From Streptomyces sioyaensis (GTDB lineage: Bacteria > Actinomycetota > Actinomycetes > Streptomycetales > Streptomycetaceae), in NCBI RefSeq assembly GCF_004122735.1, contig NZ_SDIF01000004.1:62001-126000 (forward strand): a stretch of 64,000 nucleotides of DNA, in the 5' to 3' direction. Position numbers and translations under genes: made by a program. Shown one piece after another: positions 55,111 through 63,598 of this stretch. Below the pieces are notes generated by a model, which was not told where the DNA came from, did no database searches, and saw only the letters and a program-made list of their open reading frames with translations. The first letter of the stretch is position 1, and the number at the start of each line of letters is the position of its first letter.

Positions 55111-55701
55111 GTGACCGATCACGCATACGCGAAGGTGCTCGCGGACGTGGGCCCCCGGCTGCGGCGGCTGCGCCAGGAGCGCGGGGTGACGCTGACCGCG
55201 CTGTCCGCGGCGACCGGCATCTCGGTGAGCACCCTGTCGCGGCTGGAGTCCGGCGGCCGCAAGGCCACCCTCGAACTGCTGCTGCCCCTGGCGCAGGCCC
55301 ATCAGGTGCCGCTGGACGAGCTGGTGGGGGCGCCGGAGGTGGGTGACCCGCGGGTGCGCGCGACGCCGCTGCGGCGCGCGCACCTGACCGCCGTCCCGCT
55401 GACCCGCCAGCCGGGCGGACTCCAGGCGTTCAAGCTGGTCATGGACCCGGCCGGCGGCCCGCGCGAGCAGCGGACGCACGAGGGGTACGAGTGGCTGTAC
55501 GTGCTGTCCGGGCGGCTGCGGCTGCTGCTCGCGGACCGCGACGTGGAGCTGCGGGCCGGGGAGGCGGCGGAGTTCGACACCCGGCTGCCGCACTGGTTCG
55601 GGCCCGCGGGCGACGCACCGGTCGAGCTGCTGAGCCTGTTCGGCAGCCAGGGGGAACGGATGCACGTCCGCGCCCGCCCGCGCGCCCGGGGCGGCGACTG
55701 A
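55111..55701 (+). CDS. XRE-family regulator with C-terminal cupin domain
   Basis: The 196-residue protein has an N-terminal HTH (LRRLRQERGVTLTALSAATGISVSTLSRLESGGRKATLELL) and a cupin barrel (HEGYEWLYVLSGRLRLLLADRDVELRAGEAAEFDTRLPHWFGP) that would bind a small ligand. The GTG start follows GGAGGG. Regulators of this type often control a nearby oxidoreductase; here the next gene is a converging alpha/beta hydrolase, so its target may be itself or distant. Confidence 0.88.
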   Translation: MTDHAYAKVLADVGPRLRRLRQERGVTLTALSAATGISVSTLSRLESGGRKATLELLLPLAQAHQVPLDELVGAPEVGDPRVRATPLRRAHLTAVPLTRQPGGLQAFKLVMDPAGGPREQRTHEGYEWLYVLSGRLRLLLADRDVELRAGEAAEFDTRLPHWFGPAGDAPVELLSLFGSQGERMHVRARPRARGGD

Positions 55702-55724
55702 CCCGCGCGGCGGGCGCGGGGACG

Positions 55725-56372
55725 TCAGCCGAACATGCCGTCCAGCCAAACCGCCACCGTGTCCGTGAGCCGGTCCATCGATTCCGCCTCGCCGACGTCC
55801 GCCTTCTTCGGGACCGCGAAGCCGTGGTCCCCGTGGGCGATCTCGGTGAGCTCCGTCCCCGGCGGGAACTCCTCCGGCCGTCCGAACGGGTCCCGGCCGC
55901 CCTGGACGACCAGCGTCGGCACCCCGGCACCGGTCAGCTCCTCCGCCCGCGACTTCTCCGGCCGGCCCGGCGGATGCAGCGGGAAGCTCAGCGCCAGGAC
56001 GGCCTGGGCGCCCAGTTCCCGCGCCGTACGGCAGGCCACCCGGGCCCCGGCGCTGCGGCCGCCGGCGACCACCGGCAGCCCGGGCTTCTCCAGCGCCGGC
56101 CACAGCGCGGTCCACGCGGCGTCGAGGGTCTTCGGCGCGGGCGCCACCTTTTTGCCCGCCACCCGCCACGGCTGCTCGACCAGCGCCACGGTGTAGCCGC
56201 GGGCCGGCAGCGCGGCCGCCAGGGCCCGCAGATCACGTGCCTCGATGCCCCCGCCGGCGCCGTGGCTCACGGCCACCACGGCACGGGCCGGCTTCGCCTC
56301 GCGGTACCAGGTGATCCGGGCGTCGCCCGCCGGCGTCCCGACCGTCTCGGTCTCCATCGCCCCTGTGCTCAT
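55725..56372 (-). CDS. Alpha/beta hydrolase (dienelactone hydrolase-like)
   Basis: The 215-residue protein has the alpha/beta-hydrolase pattern VVAVSHGAGGGIEARDL, nucleophile elbow GGRSAGAR (Ser), VVQGGRDPFGR (Asp) and GDHGF (His). It resembles the KANL3/Tex30-type small hydrolases. The substrate is unknown. GAGGG lies 6 bases before the ATG at 56372. It converges with the XRE-cupin gene (23-base gap). Confidence 0.87.
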   Translation of the reverse strand: MSTGAMETETVGTPAGDARITWYREAKPARAVVAVSHGAGGGIEARDLRALAAALPARGYTVALVEQPWRVAGKKVAPAPKTLDAAWTALWPALEKPGLPVVAGGRSAGARVACRTARELGAQAVLALSFPLHPPGRPEKSRAEELTGAGVPTLVVQGGRDPFGRPEEFPPGTELTEIAHGDHGFAVPKKADVGEAESMDRLTDTVAVWLDGMFG

Positions 56373-56505
56373 GCCGCACCCTCGCTTCACTCGGCCTCGC
56401 CTGCGCACCGCGCGCACCGTCCGGTGACTCCGCGCCGCGCTCGCCCGTACGCCCATCCTGCCCGCGCCGCGGCCGGAAGGGCACCGCAGCACGCCCGTCG
56501 GCGCC

Positions 56506-57339
56506 TCAGAACAGCGTGCCCACCTCCGGGCCGTCGAGCTCGGTGACCAGCTCGGGCCCGTTGTTGCGGACGTTGCTGACCTCGGTCGGGACCGGGTAGG
56601 CACGCATCAGCCCGGCCGGCGGCGGCGCCAGCAGCTCGCGCACCGCGTCCGGGTCGGTACGGGCCGGGTCGAGCCAGTCGTCCCAGCGGTCCGGGGTCAG
56701 CACCAGCGGCATCCGGGGGTGGATGTCGGCCAGCGCCTGCGGCCCCTCGCCGCCGCTCGCCCCGGCCAGCGGGGTGGTCTCGGCCTCGGTGGTGACGACC
56801 GTGCAGGTCACCCACCAGGCCAGCGGGTGGTCGCCGGGCAGGGTCGCGTCCCGCCAGAACTCGTACAGCCCGGCCAGCGCCATCACCGAGCCGTCCGCCG
56901 GGGTCACGAAGTACGGCTGCTTGCGGGGCCGCTTCTTCCTGCCCTGCTCCTCCAGCTGCCGCTCCGCGGGGGCGGTGACCCACTCGAAATAGCCGTCACC
57001 GGGGAGCAGGCAGCGGCGGGCCGCGAAGGCCTGCCGGAAGGACGGCTTCTCGTGCACGGTCTCGGCCCGCGCATTGATCATCCTTGCGGCGCCCTCAGGT
57101 GATTTCGACCACGACGGGACCAGGCCCCACTTCAGCGTCCGCAGCTGGCGCACCGGGCTGCCCGGCGGGAAGGCCTCGGCCGCCGGGCCCTTGAGCGGAC
57201 GCTCCAGCACCGCGTGCACCGGGTCCGTCGGCGCCACGTTCCAGCTGGGCGCCAGCGTCTCGGTCGGCTCCCACTGCTGGACGCCGAATATTCCCACCAG
57301 GTCCTCGGGGCGACGACTCGCTGCATACCTACCGCACAT
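56506..57339 (-). CDS. SRAP domain protein (YedK/HMCES family)
   Basis: The 277-residue protein starts MCGRY, so Cys2 becomes the N-terminal catalytic residue that links to abasic sites in single-stranded DNA. Other family segments are APSWNVAPTDPV, KWGLVPSWSKSPEGAARMINARAET, RRCLLPGDGYFEW and DIHPRMPLVLTPDRW. It shields abasic sites during replication. The start at the MCGRY Met is firm; an ATG at 57363 would place Cys10 internally. Confidence 0.95.
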   Translation of the reverse strand: MCGRYAASRRPEDLVGIFGVQQWEPTETLAPSWNVAPTDPVHAVLERPLKGPAAEAFPPGSPVRQLRTLKWGLVPSWSKSPEGAARMINARAETVHEKPSFRQAFAARRCLLPGDGYFEWVTAPAERQLEEQGRKKRPRKQPYFVTPADGSVMALAGLYEFWRDATLPGDHPLAWWVTCTVVTTEAETTPLAGASGGEGPQALADIHPRMPLVLTPDRWDDWLDPARTDPDAVRELLAPPPAGLMRAYPVPTEVSNVRNNGPELVTELDGPEVGTLF

Positions 57340-57374
57340 GCATGCCACACTGCCATGCCACACGAAGGGGAGAC

Positions 57375-58088
57375 ATGGACACCGACCACCTCACCGACAT
57401 ATGGAGCCGGGTCTTCGGGACGCAGCCCGCCCCCTCGCTCTGGCTGGTGATCATCACCGCGGTGCTCGCGCTGGGCGCCGTCGTCCCGCACACCGCCTGG
57501 CGGCTGTCGCGGAACGCCGTCACCATCGCGCACGAGGGCGGGCACGGGCTGATCGCGCTGCTGACCGGCCGCCGCCTGGACGGCATCCGGCTGCACTCGG
57601 ACACCTCGGGTCTGACCGTCTCGCGTGGCAAGCCGACCGGCCTGGGCATGGTGCTCACCGCCGCGGCCGGCTACATCGCCCCGTCCCTGCTGGGCCTGGC
57701 GGGCGCCGCGCTGCTCGCCGCGGGGCACATCACCGCGCTGCTGTGGGGCGCCACCGTGCTGCTGCTGGCGATGCTGGTCATGATCCGTAACGCCTACGGC
57801 GTGCTCACCGTCGTCCTGGCCGGTGCCGCGTTCGTGCTGGTCTCCTGGCTGACGACGCCGCAGGTGCAGGCGGCGTTCGGCTACGTGGTGGTGTGGTTCC
57901 TGCTGCTGGGCGGGGTACGGCCGCCCTTCGAGCTGATGGGCAAGCGGCGCCGGGGCGGTGCGGAGGACTCCGACCCGGACCAACTGGCGCGCCTGACCCA
58001 CGTACCGGCCGCCGTCTGGCTCGGCCTCTTCCATGTGGTGACGCTGTGCTCCCTGATCGGGGGCGGGCGCTGGCTGCTGGGCCTGTGA
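57375..58088 (+). CDS. M50-type integral membrane metallopeptidase
   Basis: The 237-residue protein has five or six hydrophobic segments and the zinc motif AHEGGHGL (HExxH) at the end of the first ones. The second ligand loop is not sharply recognisable, so activity is likely but unproven. Such peptidases cut within membranes (site-2 protease family). AGGGGAG precedes the ATG. It is divergent from the SRAP gene with only 35 bases between. Confidence 0.83.
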   Translation: MDTDHLTDIWSRVFGTQPAPSLWLVIITAVLALGAVVPHTAWRLSRNAVTIAHEGGHGLIALLTGRRLDGIRLHSDTSGLTVSRGKPTGLGMVLTAAAGYIAPSLLGLAGAALLAAGHITALLWGATVLLLAMLVMIRNAYGVLTVVLAGAAFVLVSWLTTPQVQAAFGYVVVWFLLLGGVRPPFELMGKRRRGGAEDSDPDQLARLTHVPAAVWLGLFHVVTLCSLIGGGRWLLGL

Positions 58089-58261
58089 CGCCGACGGCCG
58101 CCGTCCCGCGGCCGGCCGCCGGTTGCCGCGGCGCCGCGGCGGACGTTCCGGCCGGCCCCACCCGTCGCCGCGGGCAGCCGCACTACCAGTGCCGTGTTTC
58201 GCAGGGGTTGCGCCGCTTTTGATCAAGATCGGCACCCCTGTCCAGCCATTAAAGTAAAGGC

Positions 58262-59611
58262 ATGACCGAGAGCCCCGCACATCCCGCCCTGTGGCCCGCC
58301 CCCCTCGCCTCCGGGGCCGTCGACGCAACCGTCACCGTTCCCGGCTCCAAATCGGTCACCAACCGCGGCCTGGTACTGGCCGCCCTCTCCTCCGAGCCCG
58401 GCTGGCTGCGCCGGCCGCTGCGCTCGCGGGACACCCTCCTGATGGCCGAGGCGCTGCGCACCCTGGGCGTCGGCATCGAGGAGACGGCGTCGTCGAGCTC
58501 CGCCGACAGCGCGGGTGAGGCCTGGCGGGTGATCCCCGCGGGGCTGCACGGCCCGGCCACCGTCGACGTCGGCAACGCCGGCACGGTCATGCGCTTCCTC
58601 CCGCCGGTCGCCGCGCTCGCCGACGGCCCGATCCGTTTCGACGGCGATCCGCGCTCCTACGAGCGCCCGCTCGGCGGCGTGATCGAGGCGCTGCGCACCC
58701 TGGGCGCCCGGATCGACGACGACAACCGCGGCGCGCTGCCGATGACGGTCTTCGGCAGCGGTGGCCTGGACGGCGGCCCGGTCGAGATCGACGCGTCCTC
58801 GTCCTCCCAGTTCGTCAGCGCCCTGCTGCTGTCCGCGCCGCGCTTCAACCAGGGCGTCGAGGTCCGGCACGTGGGCGCGGCGCTGCCCTCGATGCCGCAC
58901 ATCCGGATGACCGTCGACATGCTGCGCAGCGTCGGCGCCCAGGTGGACACCCCGGAGGCGGGCGGCGAGCCGAACGTCTGGCGGGTCACCCCCGGCGCCC
59001 TGCTCGGCCGCGATCTGGTCGTCGAGCCGGACCTGTCCAACGCCCAGCCGTTCCTGGCCGCGGCGCTGGTCACCGGCGGCCGGGTCACCATCCCGGACTG
59101 GCCGGCGCACACCACACAGCCCGGTGACGCGCTGCGCGAGATCTTCACCACCATGGGTGGCTCCTGCGAGCTCACCGAGCAGGGACTCACCTTCACCGGC
59201 AGCGGCCGGATCCACGGCATCGACGTCGACCTGAGCGAGGTCGGCGAGCTGACGCCGGGCATCGCCGCGGTCGCCGCGCTGGCCGACTCCCCCTCCACGC
59301 TGCGCGGTGTGGCCCATCTGCGGCTGCACGAGACCGACCGGCTGGCCGCGCTCACCAAGGAGCTCAACGAACTCGGCGGCGACGTCACCGAGACCGCGGA
59401 CGGCCTGCACATCCGGCCGCGCCCCCTGCACGGCGGGACCTTCCACACCTACGAGGACCACCGGCTGGCCACCGCGGCGGCCGTCATCGGCCTGGCCGTC
59501 GAGGGCGTGACGGTGGAGAACGTCGCCACCACCGCGAAGACCCTGCCGGACTTCCCCGCGATGTGGACGGACATGCTCGATCCGGCCGCCGTCCCCGCCC
59601 GGAGAGCGTGA
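58262..59611 (+). CDS. aroA: 3-phosphoshikimate 1-carboxyvinyltransferase (EPSP synthase)
   Basis: The 449-residue enzyme makes EPSP in the shikimate pathway. It shows the N-terminal SKSVTNRGLVLAAL (substrate Lys/Ser), LGNAGT-like VGNAGTVMRFL, SSSSQFVSALLLSAPRF and the C-terminal RLHETDRLAALTKEL. The glyphosate-target loop here reads GNAGTVMRF, with Val where many have Ala or Thr. The ORF is full length. It is followed, or overlapped by GTGA, by rsgA. Confidence 0.96.
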   Translation: MTESPAHPALWPAPLASGAVDATVTVPGSKSVTNRGLVLAALSSEPGWLRRPLRSRDTLLMAEALRTLGVGIEETASSSSADSAGEAWRVIPAGLHGPATVDVGNAGTVMRFLPPVAALADGPIRFDGDPRSYERPLGGVIEALRTLGARIDDDNRGALPMTVFGSGGLDGGPVEIDASSSSQFVSALLLSAPRFNQGVEVRHVGAALPSMPHIRMTVDMLRSVGAQVDTPEAGGEPNVWRVTPGALLGRDLVVEPDLSNAQPFLAAALVTGGRVTIPDWPAHTTQPGDALREIFTTMGGSCELTEQGLTFTGSGRIHGIDVDLSEVGELTPGIAAVAALADSPSTLRGVAHLRLHETDRLAALTKELNELGGDVTETADGLHIRPRPLHGGTFHTYEDHRLATAAAVIGLAVEGVTVENVATTAKTLPDFPAMWTDMLDPAAVPARRA

Positions 59612-59625
59612 GGGCTGACGCCGCC

Positions 59626-60633
59626 ATGCGCCGCTACGGCAAGAACCCCGACGAGGACGACATCCGCGTCCGGCCCAACCCCAAGGGCAACCGTCCCCGT
59701 ACCAACATCCGTCCCAAGCACGCGGACGCCGGCGAGGGTCTGGTCCTCACCGTCGACCGCGGCCGGCTGACCTGCCTCATCGACGGCCGTACGGTCACCG
59801 CGATGAAGGCCCGCGAACTGGGCCGCAAGAGCGCGGTGGTCGGCGACCGGGTCGCCGTCGTGGGCGACCTGACCGGCGCCAAGGACACCCTCGCCCGGAT
59901 CGTCCGGGTCGAGCCGCGCTCCTCGACGCTGCGCCGTACGGCCGACGACGACGACCCGTTCGAGCGGGTCGTGGTCGCCAACGCCGACCAGCTCGCCATC
60001 GTCACCGCGCTCGCCGATCCCGAACCGCGCCCCCGGCTCATCGACCGCTGTCTGGTCGCCGCCTACGACGCGGGCCTCGACCCGCTGCTGGTGCTGACCA
60101 AGTCCGATCTGGCGTCCGCCGACGCCCTGTTGGAGTCCTACGGCGCCCTCGGCGTCCCCTACATCGTCACCAACCGCGACGAACTCGCCGACGGCAGCGC
60201 CGCCGACCGGGTGCGGGACAGCCTGACGGGCCGGATGACGGCGTTCGTCGGACACTCCGGCGTGGGCAAGACCACCCTGGTCAACGCCCTGGTCCCGGAG
60301 CGCCGCCGGGCCACCGGACACGTCAACGCGGTCACCGGCCGCGGCCGGCACACCACCACCTCCGCGCTGGCGCTGCCGCTCCCCGGCGGCTCGGGCTGGG
60401 TGATCGACACCCCTGGCGTGCGCTCCTTCGGACTGGCCCATGTCGACCCGTCCCGGGTCATCCACGCCTTCCCCGACCTGGAGCCCGGCACCGCCGGCTG
60501 CCCGCGCGCCTGCAGCCACGACGAACCGGACTGTGCGCTGGACGAGTGGGTCACCGACGGCCATGCCGACCCGGCCCGCCTCTACTCACTGCGGCGTCTG
60601 CTGGCCACCCGGGAACGACGCGAGGGCGACTGA
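59626..60633 (+). CDS. rsgA: Ribosome small-subunit-dependent GTPase A
   Basis: The 335-residue assembly GTPase matures the 30S subunit. It has an N-terminal OB-fold (LVLTVDRGRLTCLIDG), the circularly permuted G domain (G4 TKSD before G1 GHSGVGKTTLVNAL, and G3 DTPG) and a C-terminal zinc site (CPRACSHDEPDCAL). The start is ATG 59626; GTG at 59608 that overlaps the aroA stop (GTGA) is also possible. It forms an operon with aroA. Confidence 0.94.
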   Translation: MRRYGKNPDEDDIRVRPNPKGNRPRTNIRPKHADAGEGLVLTVDRGRLTCLIDGRTVTAMKARELGRKSAVVGDRVAVVGDLTGAKDTLARIVRVEPRSSTLRRTADDDDPFERVVVANADQLAIVTALADPEPRPRLIDRCLVAAYDAGLDPLLVLTKSDLASADALLESYGALGVPYIVTNRDELADGSAADRVRDSLTGRMTAFVGHSGVGKTTLVNALVPERRRATGHVNAVTGRGRHTTTSALALPLPGGSGWVIDTPGVRSFGLAHVDPSRVIHAFPDLEPGTAGCPRACSHDEPDCALDEWVTDGHADPARLYSLRRLLATRERREGD

Positions 60634-60704
60634 CCGCCGACGTTTGCCACCGCCCGCGCACGGTAAAGGCATAATCACACCAAGGCCGGCGTAGTGCTCA
60701 TGCG

Positions 60705-60763
60705 GGCCCCGATCGCCCGGACGGGGCCTGAGCGAGTGATTCTGACGTCCCGTCGTCGCTCAG
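60705..60763 (+). promoter_or_regulatory. Structured leader (two adjacent hairpins) before the SMR transporter gene
   Basis: GGCCCCG (60705-60711) / CGGGGCC (60722-60728) and, directly next to it, CTGAGCGA (60728-60735) / TCGCTCAG (60756-60763) are perfect stems; the second has an inner GACG-TCC-CGTC hairpin. The ribosome site GGAGG (60773-60777) and ATG follow 10-24 bases later, so the structure could regulate translation. It does not fit a riboswitch consensus I know. Confidence 0.5.
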
Positions 60764-60786
60764 CTAGCTGACGGAGGCATGCGGAC

Positions 60787-61110
60787 ATGGCGTGGCTGCT
60801 GGTCGTGGTGGCGGGGATCCTGGAGACCGGCTTCGCGGTCTGTCTCAAGCTCTCGCACGGCTTCACCCGCCTCTTCCCCACCATCGCCTTCGCGGCCTTC
60901 GCCCTCGGCAGCTTCGGTCTGCTGACGCTGGCGCTGCGCAAGCTCGACGTCGGCCCGGCGTACGCGGTGTGGACCGGCATCGGTGCGGCCGGTACGGCGA
61001 TCTACGGCATGGTCTTCCTCGGCGACCTGGTCTCCACCCTGAAGATCGTCTCGATCACCATGGTCATCGTCGGCGTGATCGGGCTGCAACTGTCGGGCTC
61101 CGCGCACTGA
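60787..61110 (+). CDS. Small multidrug resistance (SMR) family transporter, SugE/Gdx-like
   Basis: The 107-residue protein has four membrane helices and the conserved Glu in LVVVAGILETGFAVCLKLS (Glu13). The sequence GAAGTAIYGMVFLGD fits the Gdx/SugE branch, which exports guanidinium or quaternary amines. It works as a dual-topology homodimer. A structured leader precedes it; no gene partner of paired SMR type is seen. Its 3' end faces the tetR gene (36 bases). Confidence 0.9.
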   Translation: MAWLLVVVAGILETGFAVCLKLSHGFTRLFPTIAFAAFALGSFGLLTLALRKLDVGPAYAVWTGIGAAGTAIYGMVFLGDLVSTLKIVSITMVIVGVIGLQLSGSAH

Positions 61111-61146
61111 GCCGGAGCGTCCGCGCACCACTTCCCTGACGCCTCG

Positions 61147-61884
61147 TCACTTCCACTCGGCCGGCTGCGTACCGGCCGTCATCCGGGCGAAGGCGCTCCG
61201 TACGAGCCGGGACACCGCCTCCGTCTCCGGCTCCCGGCGCGAGCGCTGCGCCGGTACGCGGCCCGGTGCGGGCGCCGCCCCCGAAGCCGGCGGTGCGAGC
61301 ACCCAGGACAGGGTCAGCCGCGCCGCGGTCTCGCAGGCGGTGCCCAGGGCGGGCAGCTCCTCCTCGGGCCAGCCGGGCCGCAGGGCCGCGACCGCCTGAT
61401 CACAGAACCGGCCGACGAGTTCGGCGGGCCCCGGCAGCGACCCCTCACCGGACGGCGCGGCACGCTGCGCGGGCACGCCGGGCGGCCGGGGCGTCCCGGC
61501 CGGCGCGGGGCCGGCGGACACCGCCGGGGCGGGCGGCAGCCGGTCTCCCCAGCAACCGGTCAGCGCGGCCCTGACCAGGGGGTTGGTACGGGCGGTGCGC
61601 ACCGTCCAGGCGGCCGCGGCCACGATCCGGCCCGCCGCGTCGCCCCGCGCCCCGGCCGCCGGGGCGCCGCGGGACAGCGCCCGCGCCACGCCGGCGAGGT
61701 AGTGGTCGGTCTCCCGGCGAACCAGGGCGCGGGCCAGCCCCTCCTTGCTGCCGAACTCGTTGTACAGCGTCTGCCGGGAGACCCCGGCGGCGGCCGCGAC
61801 CTCGACCATCCGCACGGCCGTCCAGGGCCGCTCCGTCAGCGCCGTGTAGGCGGCATCCAGCAAGGATTCACGCGCTGCGGGCAT
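61147..61884 (-). CDS. TetR-family transcriptional regulator
   Basis: The 245-residue protein has a TetR HTH (AVRMVEVAAAAGVSRQTLYNEFGSKEGLARALVRRE) and a helical ligand domain interrupted by a Pro/Gly/Ala-rich loop (about residues 120-155, GPAPAGTPRPPGVPAQRAAP), probably disordered. GGGAGGG precedes the ATG at 61884. It may control itself or the facing SMR gene, but the two share no promoter region. Confidence 0.88.
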   Translation of the reverse strand: MPAARESLLDAAYTALTERPWTAVRMVEVAAAAGVSRQTLYNEFGSKEGLARALVRRETDHYLAGVARALSRGAPAAGARGDAAGRIVAAAAWTVRTARTNPLVRAALTGCWGDRLPPAPAVSAGPAPAGTPRPPGVPAQRAAPSGEGSLPGPAELVGRFCDQAVAALRPGWPEEELPALGTACETAARLTLSWVLAPPASGAAPAPGRVPAQRSRREPETEAVSRLVRSAFARMTAGTQPAEWK

Positions 61885-61927
61885 CCGTCCCTCCCCGGCC
61901 GCCGGCCCGGTCGGCCGGTGTGCGCAC

Positions 61928-61956
61928 AGAATTGACGGGGCGCCAGATACTGTCAA
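61928..61956 (-). promoter_or_regulatory. Promoter of the TetR gene
   Basis: On the minus strand TTGACA (61956-61951) and AATTCT (61933-61928) are 17 bases apart. TTGAC/GTCAA (61932-61936 / 61952-61956) form an inverted repeat with a 15-base centre, a possible autorepressor site. Confidence 0.65.
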
Positions 61957-62058
61957 GGGTCGTCACAGCCGGGACCTGCCGGCGGGGTCGGTGGCGTCAC
62001 ACGCCCGGCGGCGCATGGCCGTGTGGATCCGGCGTATACCAATGGATACTGTTCGCAC

Positions 62059-62862
62059 ATGCCCGACTATCACGATGATCTTCGCCTCGGCCATGTTCTC
62101 GCGGACGCCGCGGACGCCGCCACCATGGAGCGCTTCAAGGCCCTCGACCTCAAGGTCGAGACCAAACCGGACATGACACCGGTGAGCGAGGCGGACAAGG
62201 CCGCCGAGGAGCTGATCCGCGGCCAGCTCCAGCGGGCCCGGCCACGGGACGCGGTGCTCGGCGAGGAGTTCGGCAGCGAGGGCGCGGGGCCGCGCCGCTG
62301 GATCATCGACCCGATCGACGGCACCAAGAACTACGTCCGCGGGGTGCCGGTCTGGGCCACCCTGATCGCCCTGATGGAGCGCGGCGAGGGCGGTGACCGC
62401 CCGGTAGTCGGCATCGTCTCCGCACCGGCGCTCAACCGCCGCTGGTGGGCCGCCGAGGGCCTGGGCGCCTTCACCGGCCGCAGCCTCACCTCCGCGACCC
62501 GGCTGCAGGTCTCGAAGGTCGGCCGCATCCAGGACGCGTCGTTCGCGTACTCCTCGCTGACCGGCTGGGAGGAGCGCGGCAAGCTGCCCGGCTTCCTCGA
62601 TCTGAGCCGGGACTGCTGGCGCACCCGCGGCTACGGCGACTTCTGGCCGTACATGATGATCGCCGAGGGCTCGGTGGACATCTGCGCGGAGCCGGAGCTG
62701 TCGCTGTGGGACATGGCGGCCTGTGCGGTGGTCGTCAACGAGGCGGGCGGGCAGTTCTCCGGCCTGGACGGCAAGCCGGGCCCGCACAGCGGCAACGCGG
62801 CGGCCTCCAACGGCCTGCTGCACGAGGACCTGCTGAGCTATCTCGGCGATTCCGCGCGCTGA
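62059..62862 (+). CDS. hisN: Histidinol-phosphatase (inositol monophosphatase family)
   Basis: The 267-residue Mg-dependent phosphatase has GEEFGSEG, the metal site WIIDPIDGTKNYVRGVPVW and LSLWDMAACAVVVNEAGGQFS. These match actinobacterial HisN, which makes histidinol. The start ATG at 62059 begins MPDYHDDLRLGHVLADAAD; an in-frame ATG at 62023 is possible. No other his genes are nearby. Confidence 0.92.
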   Translation: MPDYHDDLRLGHVLADAADAATMERFKALDLKVETKPDMTPVSEADKAAEELIRGQLQRARPRDAVLGEEFGSEGAGPRRWIIDPIDGTKNYVRGVPVWATLIALMERGEGGDRPVVGIVSAPALNRRWWAAEGLGAFTGRSLTSATRLQVSKVGRIQDASFAYSSLTGWEERGKLPGFLDLSRDCWRTRGYGDFWPYMMIAEGSVDICAEPELSLWDMAACAVVVNEAGGQFSGLDGKPGPHSGNAAASNGLLHEDLLSYLGDSAR

Positions 62863-63007
62863 CCTGCACCACTACGAGTATTCGGACAACCGTCCAGCAC
62901 TTACCCCTTGTTGCGTCACCGGCGGCATGTGAACATGAGAATCCCCCACTTTGTGAACTTGTGAATCCCTTCGCAAGGCACATTCACCAAGGAGGTGGCT
63001 GCACTCC

Positions 63008-63415
63008 ATGCCCATGCACGTCAAAGACGCCATGAGCACGGCGCTCCTCACCATCGGGCCCGCTCACACCCTCCGCCAGGCGGCGCGGCTGATGGCGGCC
63101 CGCCGCCTCGGCGCGGCCGTGGTCCTCGACAGCGACACCTGTGGCATCGGCATCCTCACCGAACGCGACATCCTCAACTCGCTCGGCGCGGGCGAGAATC
63201 CCGACCGGGAGACCGCCCAGACCCACACCACCCCGGACGTGGTCTTCGCCGCTCCGGACTGGACCCTGGAGGACGCCGCGGAGGCCATGGTGCGCGGCGG
63301 CTTCCGCCATCTGATCGTGCTCAACGACCAGGAACCGGTGGGCGTGGTGTCCGTACGCGACATCATCCGCTGCTGGTCGGCCACTACGGAGCGAGCCCGG
63401 GCCGTGCCCGCCTGA
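63008..63415 (+). CDS. CBS-domain pair protein
   Basis: The 135-residue protein consists of two CBS domains (MHVKDAMSTALLTIGPAHTLRQAARLMAARRLGAAVVLD and ETAQTHTTPDVVFAAPDWTLEDAAEAM). CBS pairs bind adenosine nucleotides. AAGGAGGTG, a full match to the 16S anti-SD, lies 12 bases before ATG 63008 and 18 before ATG 63014. The target protein is unknown. Confidence 0.85.
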   Translation: MPMHVKDAMSTALLTIGPAHTLRQAARLMAARRLGAAVVLDSDTCGIGILTERDILNSLGAGENPDRETAQTHTTPDVVFAAPDWTLEDAAEAMVRGGFRHLIVLNDQEPVGVVSVRDIIRCWSATTERARAVPA

Positions 63416-63445
63416 AGGGCCGCGCGTCCCCTCGGCCGGGCACAC

Positions 63446-63480
63446 GAAGAGGCCGGAGCCCCTTGGCGTCCGGCCTCTTC
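63446..63480. terminator. Terminator hairpin after the CBS gene
   Basis: Perfect 12-bp arms GAAGAGGCCGGA (63446-63457) and complement (63469-63480) with an 11-base loop, between converging genes. Confidence 0.8.
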
Positions 63481-63550
63481 GCTTCGTACGGCAAGCGACA
63501 ATCGGGCAACCCCGCGGCGCACAACCACCTACGCGAGAGCGATGGGGGTC

Positions 63551-63573
63551 CCCCCGCGCCTTGAGCGTGGGGG
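63551..63573. repeat. Streptomyces-type C-rich inverted repeat
   Basis: CCCCCGCGC (63551-63559) and GCGTGGGGG (63565-63573) with loop CTTGA form a near-perfect hairpin, a type of intergenic repeat common in Streptomyces. It lies close to the catalase stop. Confidence 0.6.
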
Positions 63574-63598
63574 AGGATCAGCCGCGAAGGGCTACCGC

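Noticed and set aside
60705..60763. Mini-ykkC (guanidine-II) riboswitch before the SMR gene
   Set aside because: ACGG occurs twice nearby, but not as the loop of two short hairpins, so the class consensus is not met.
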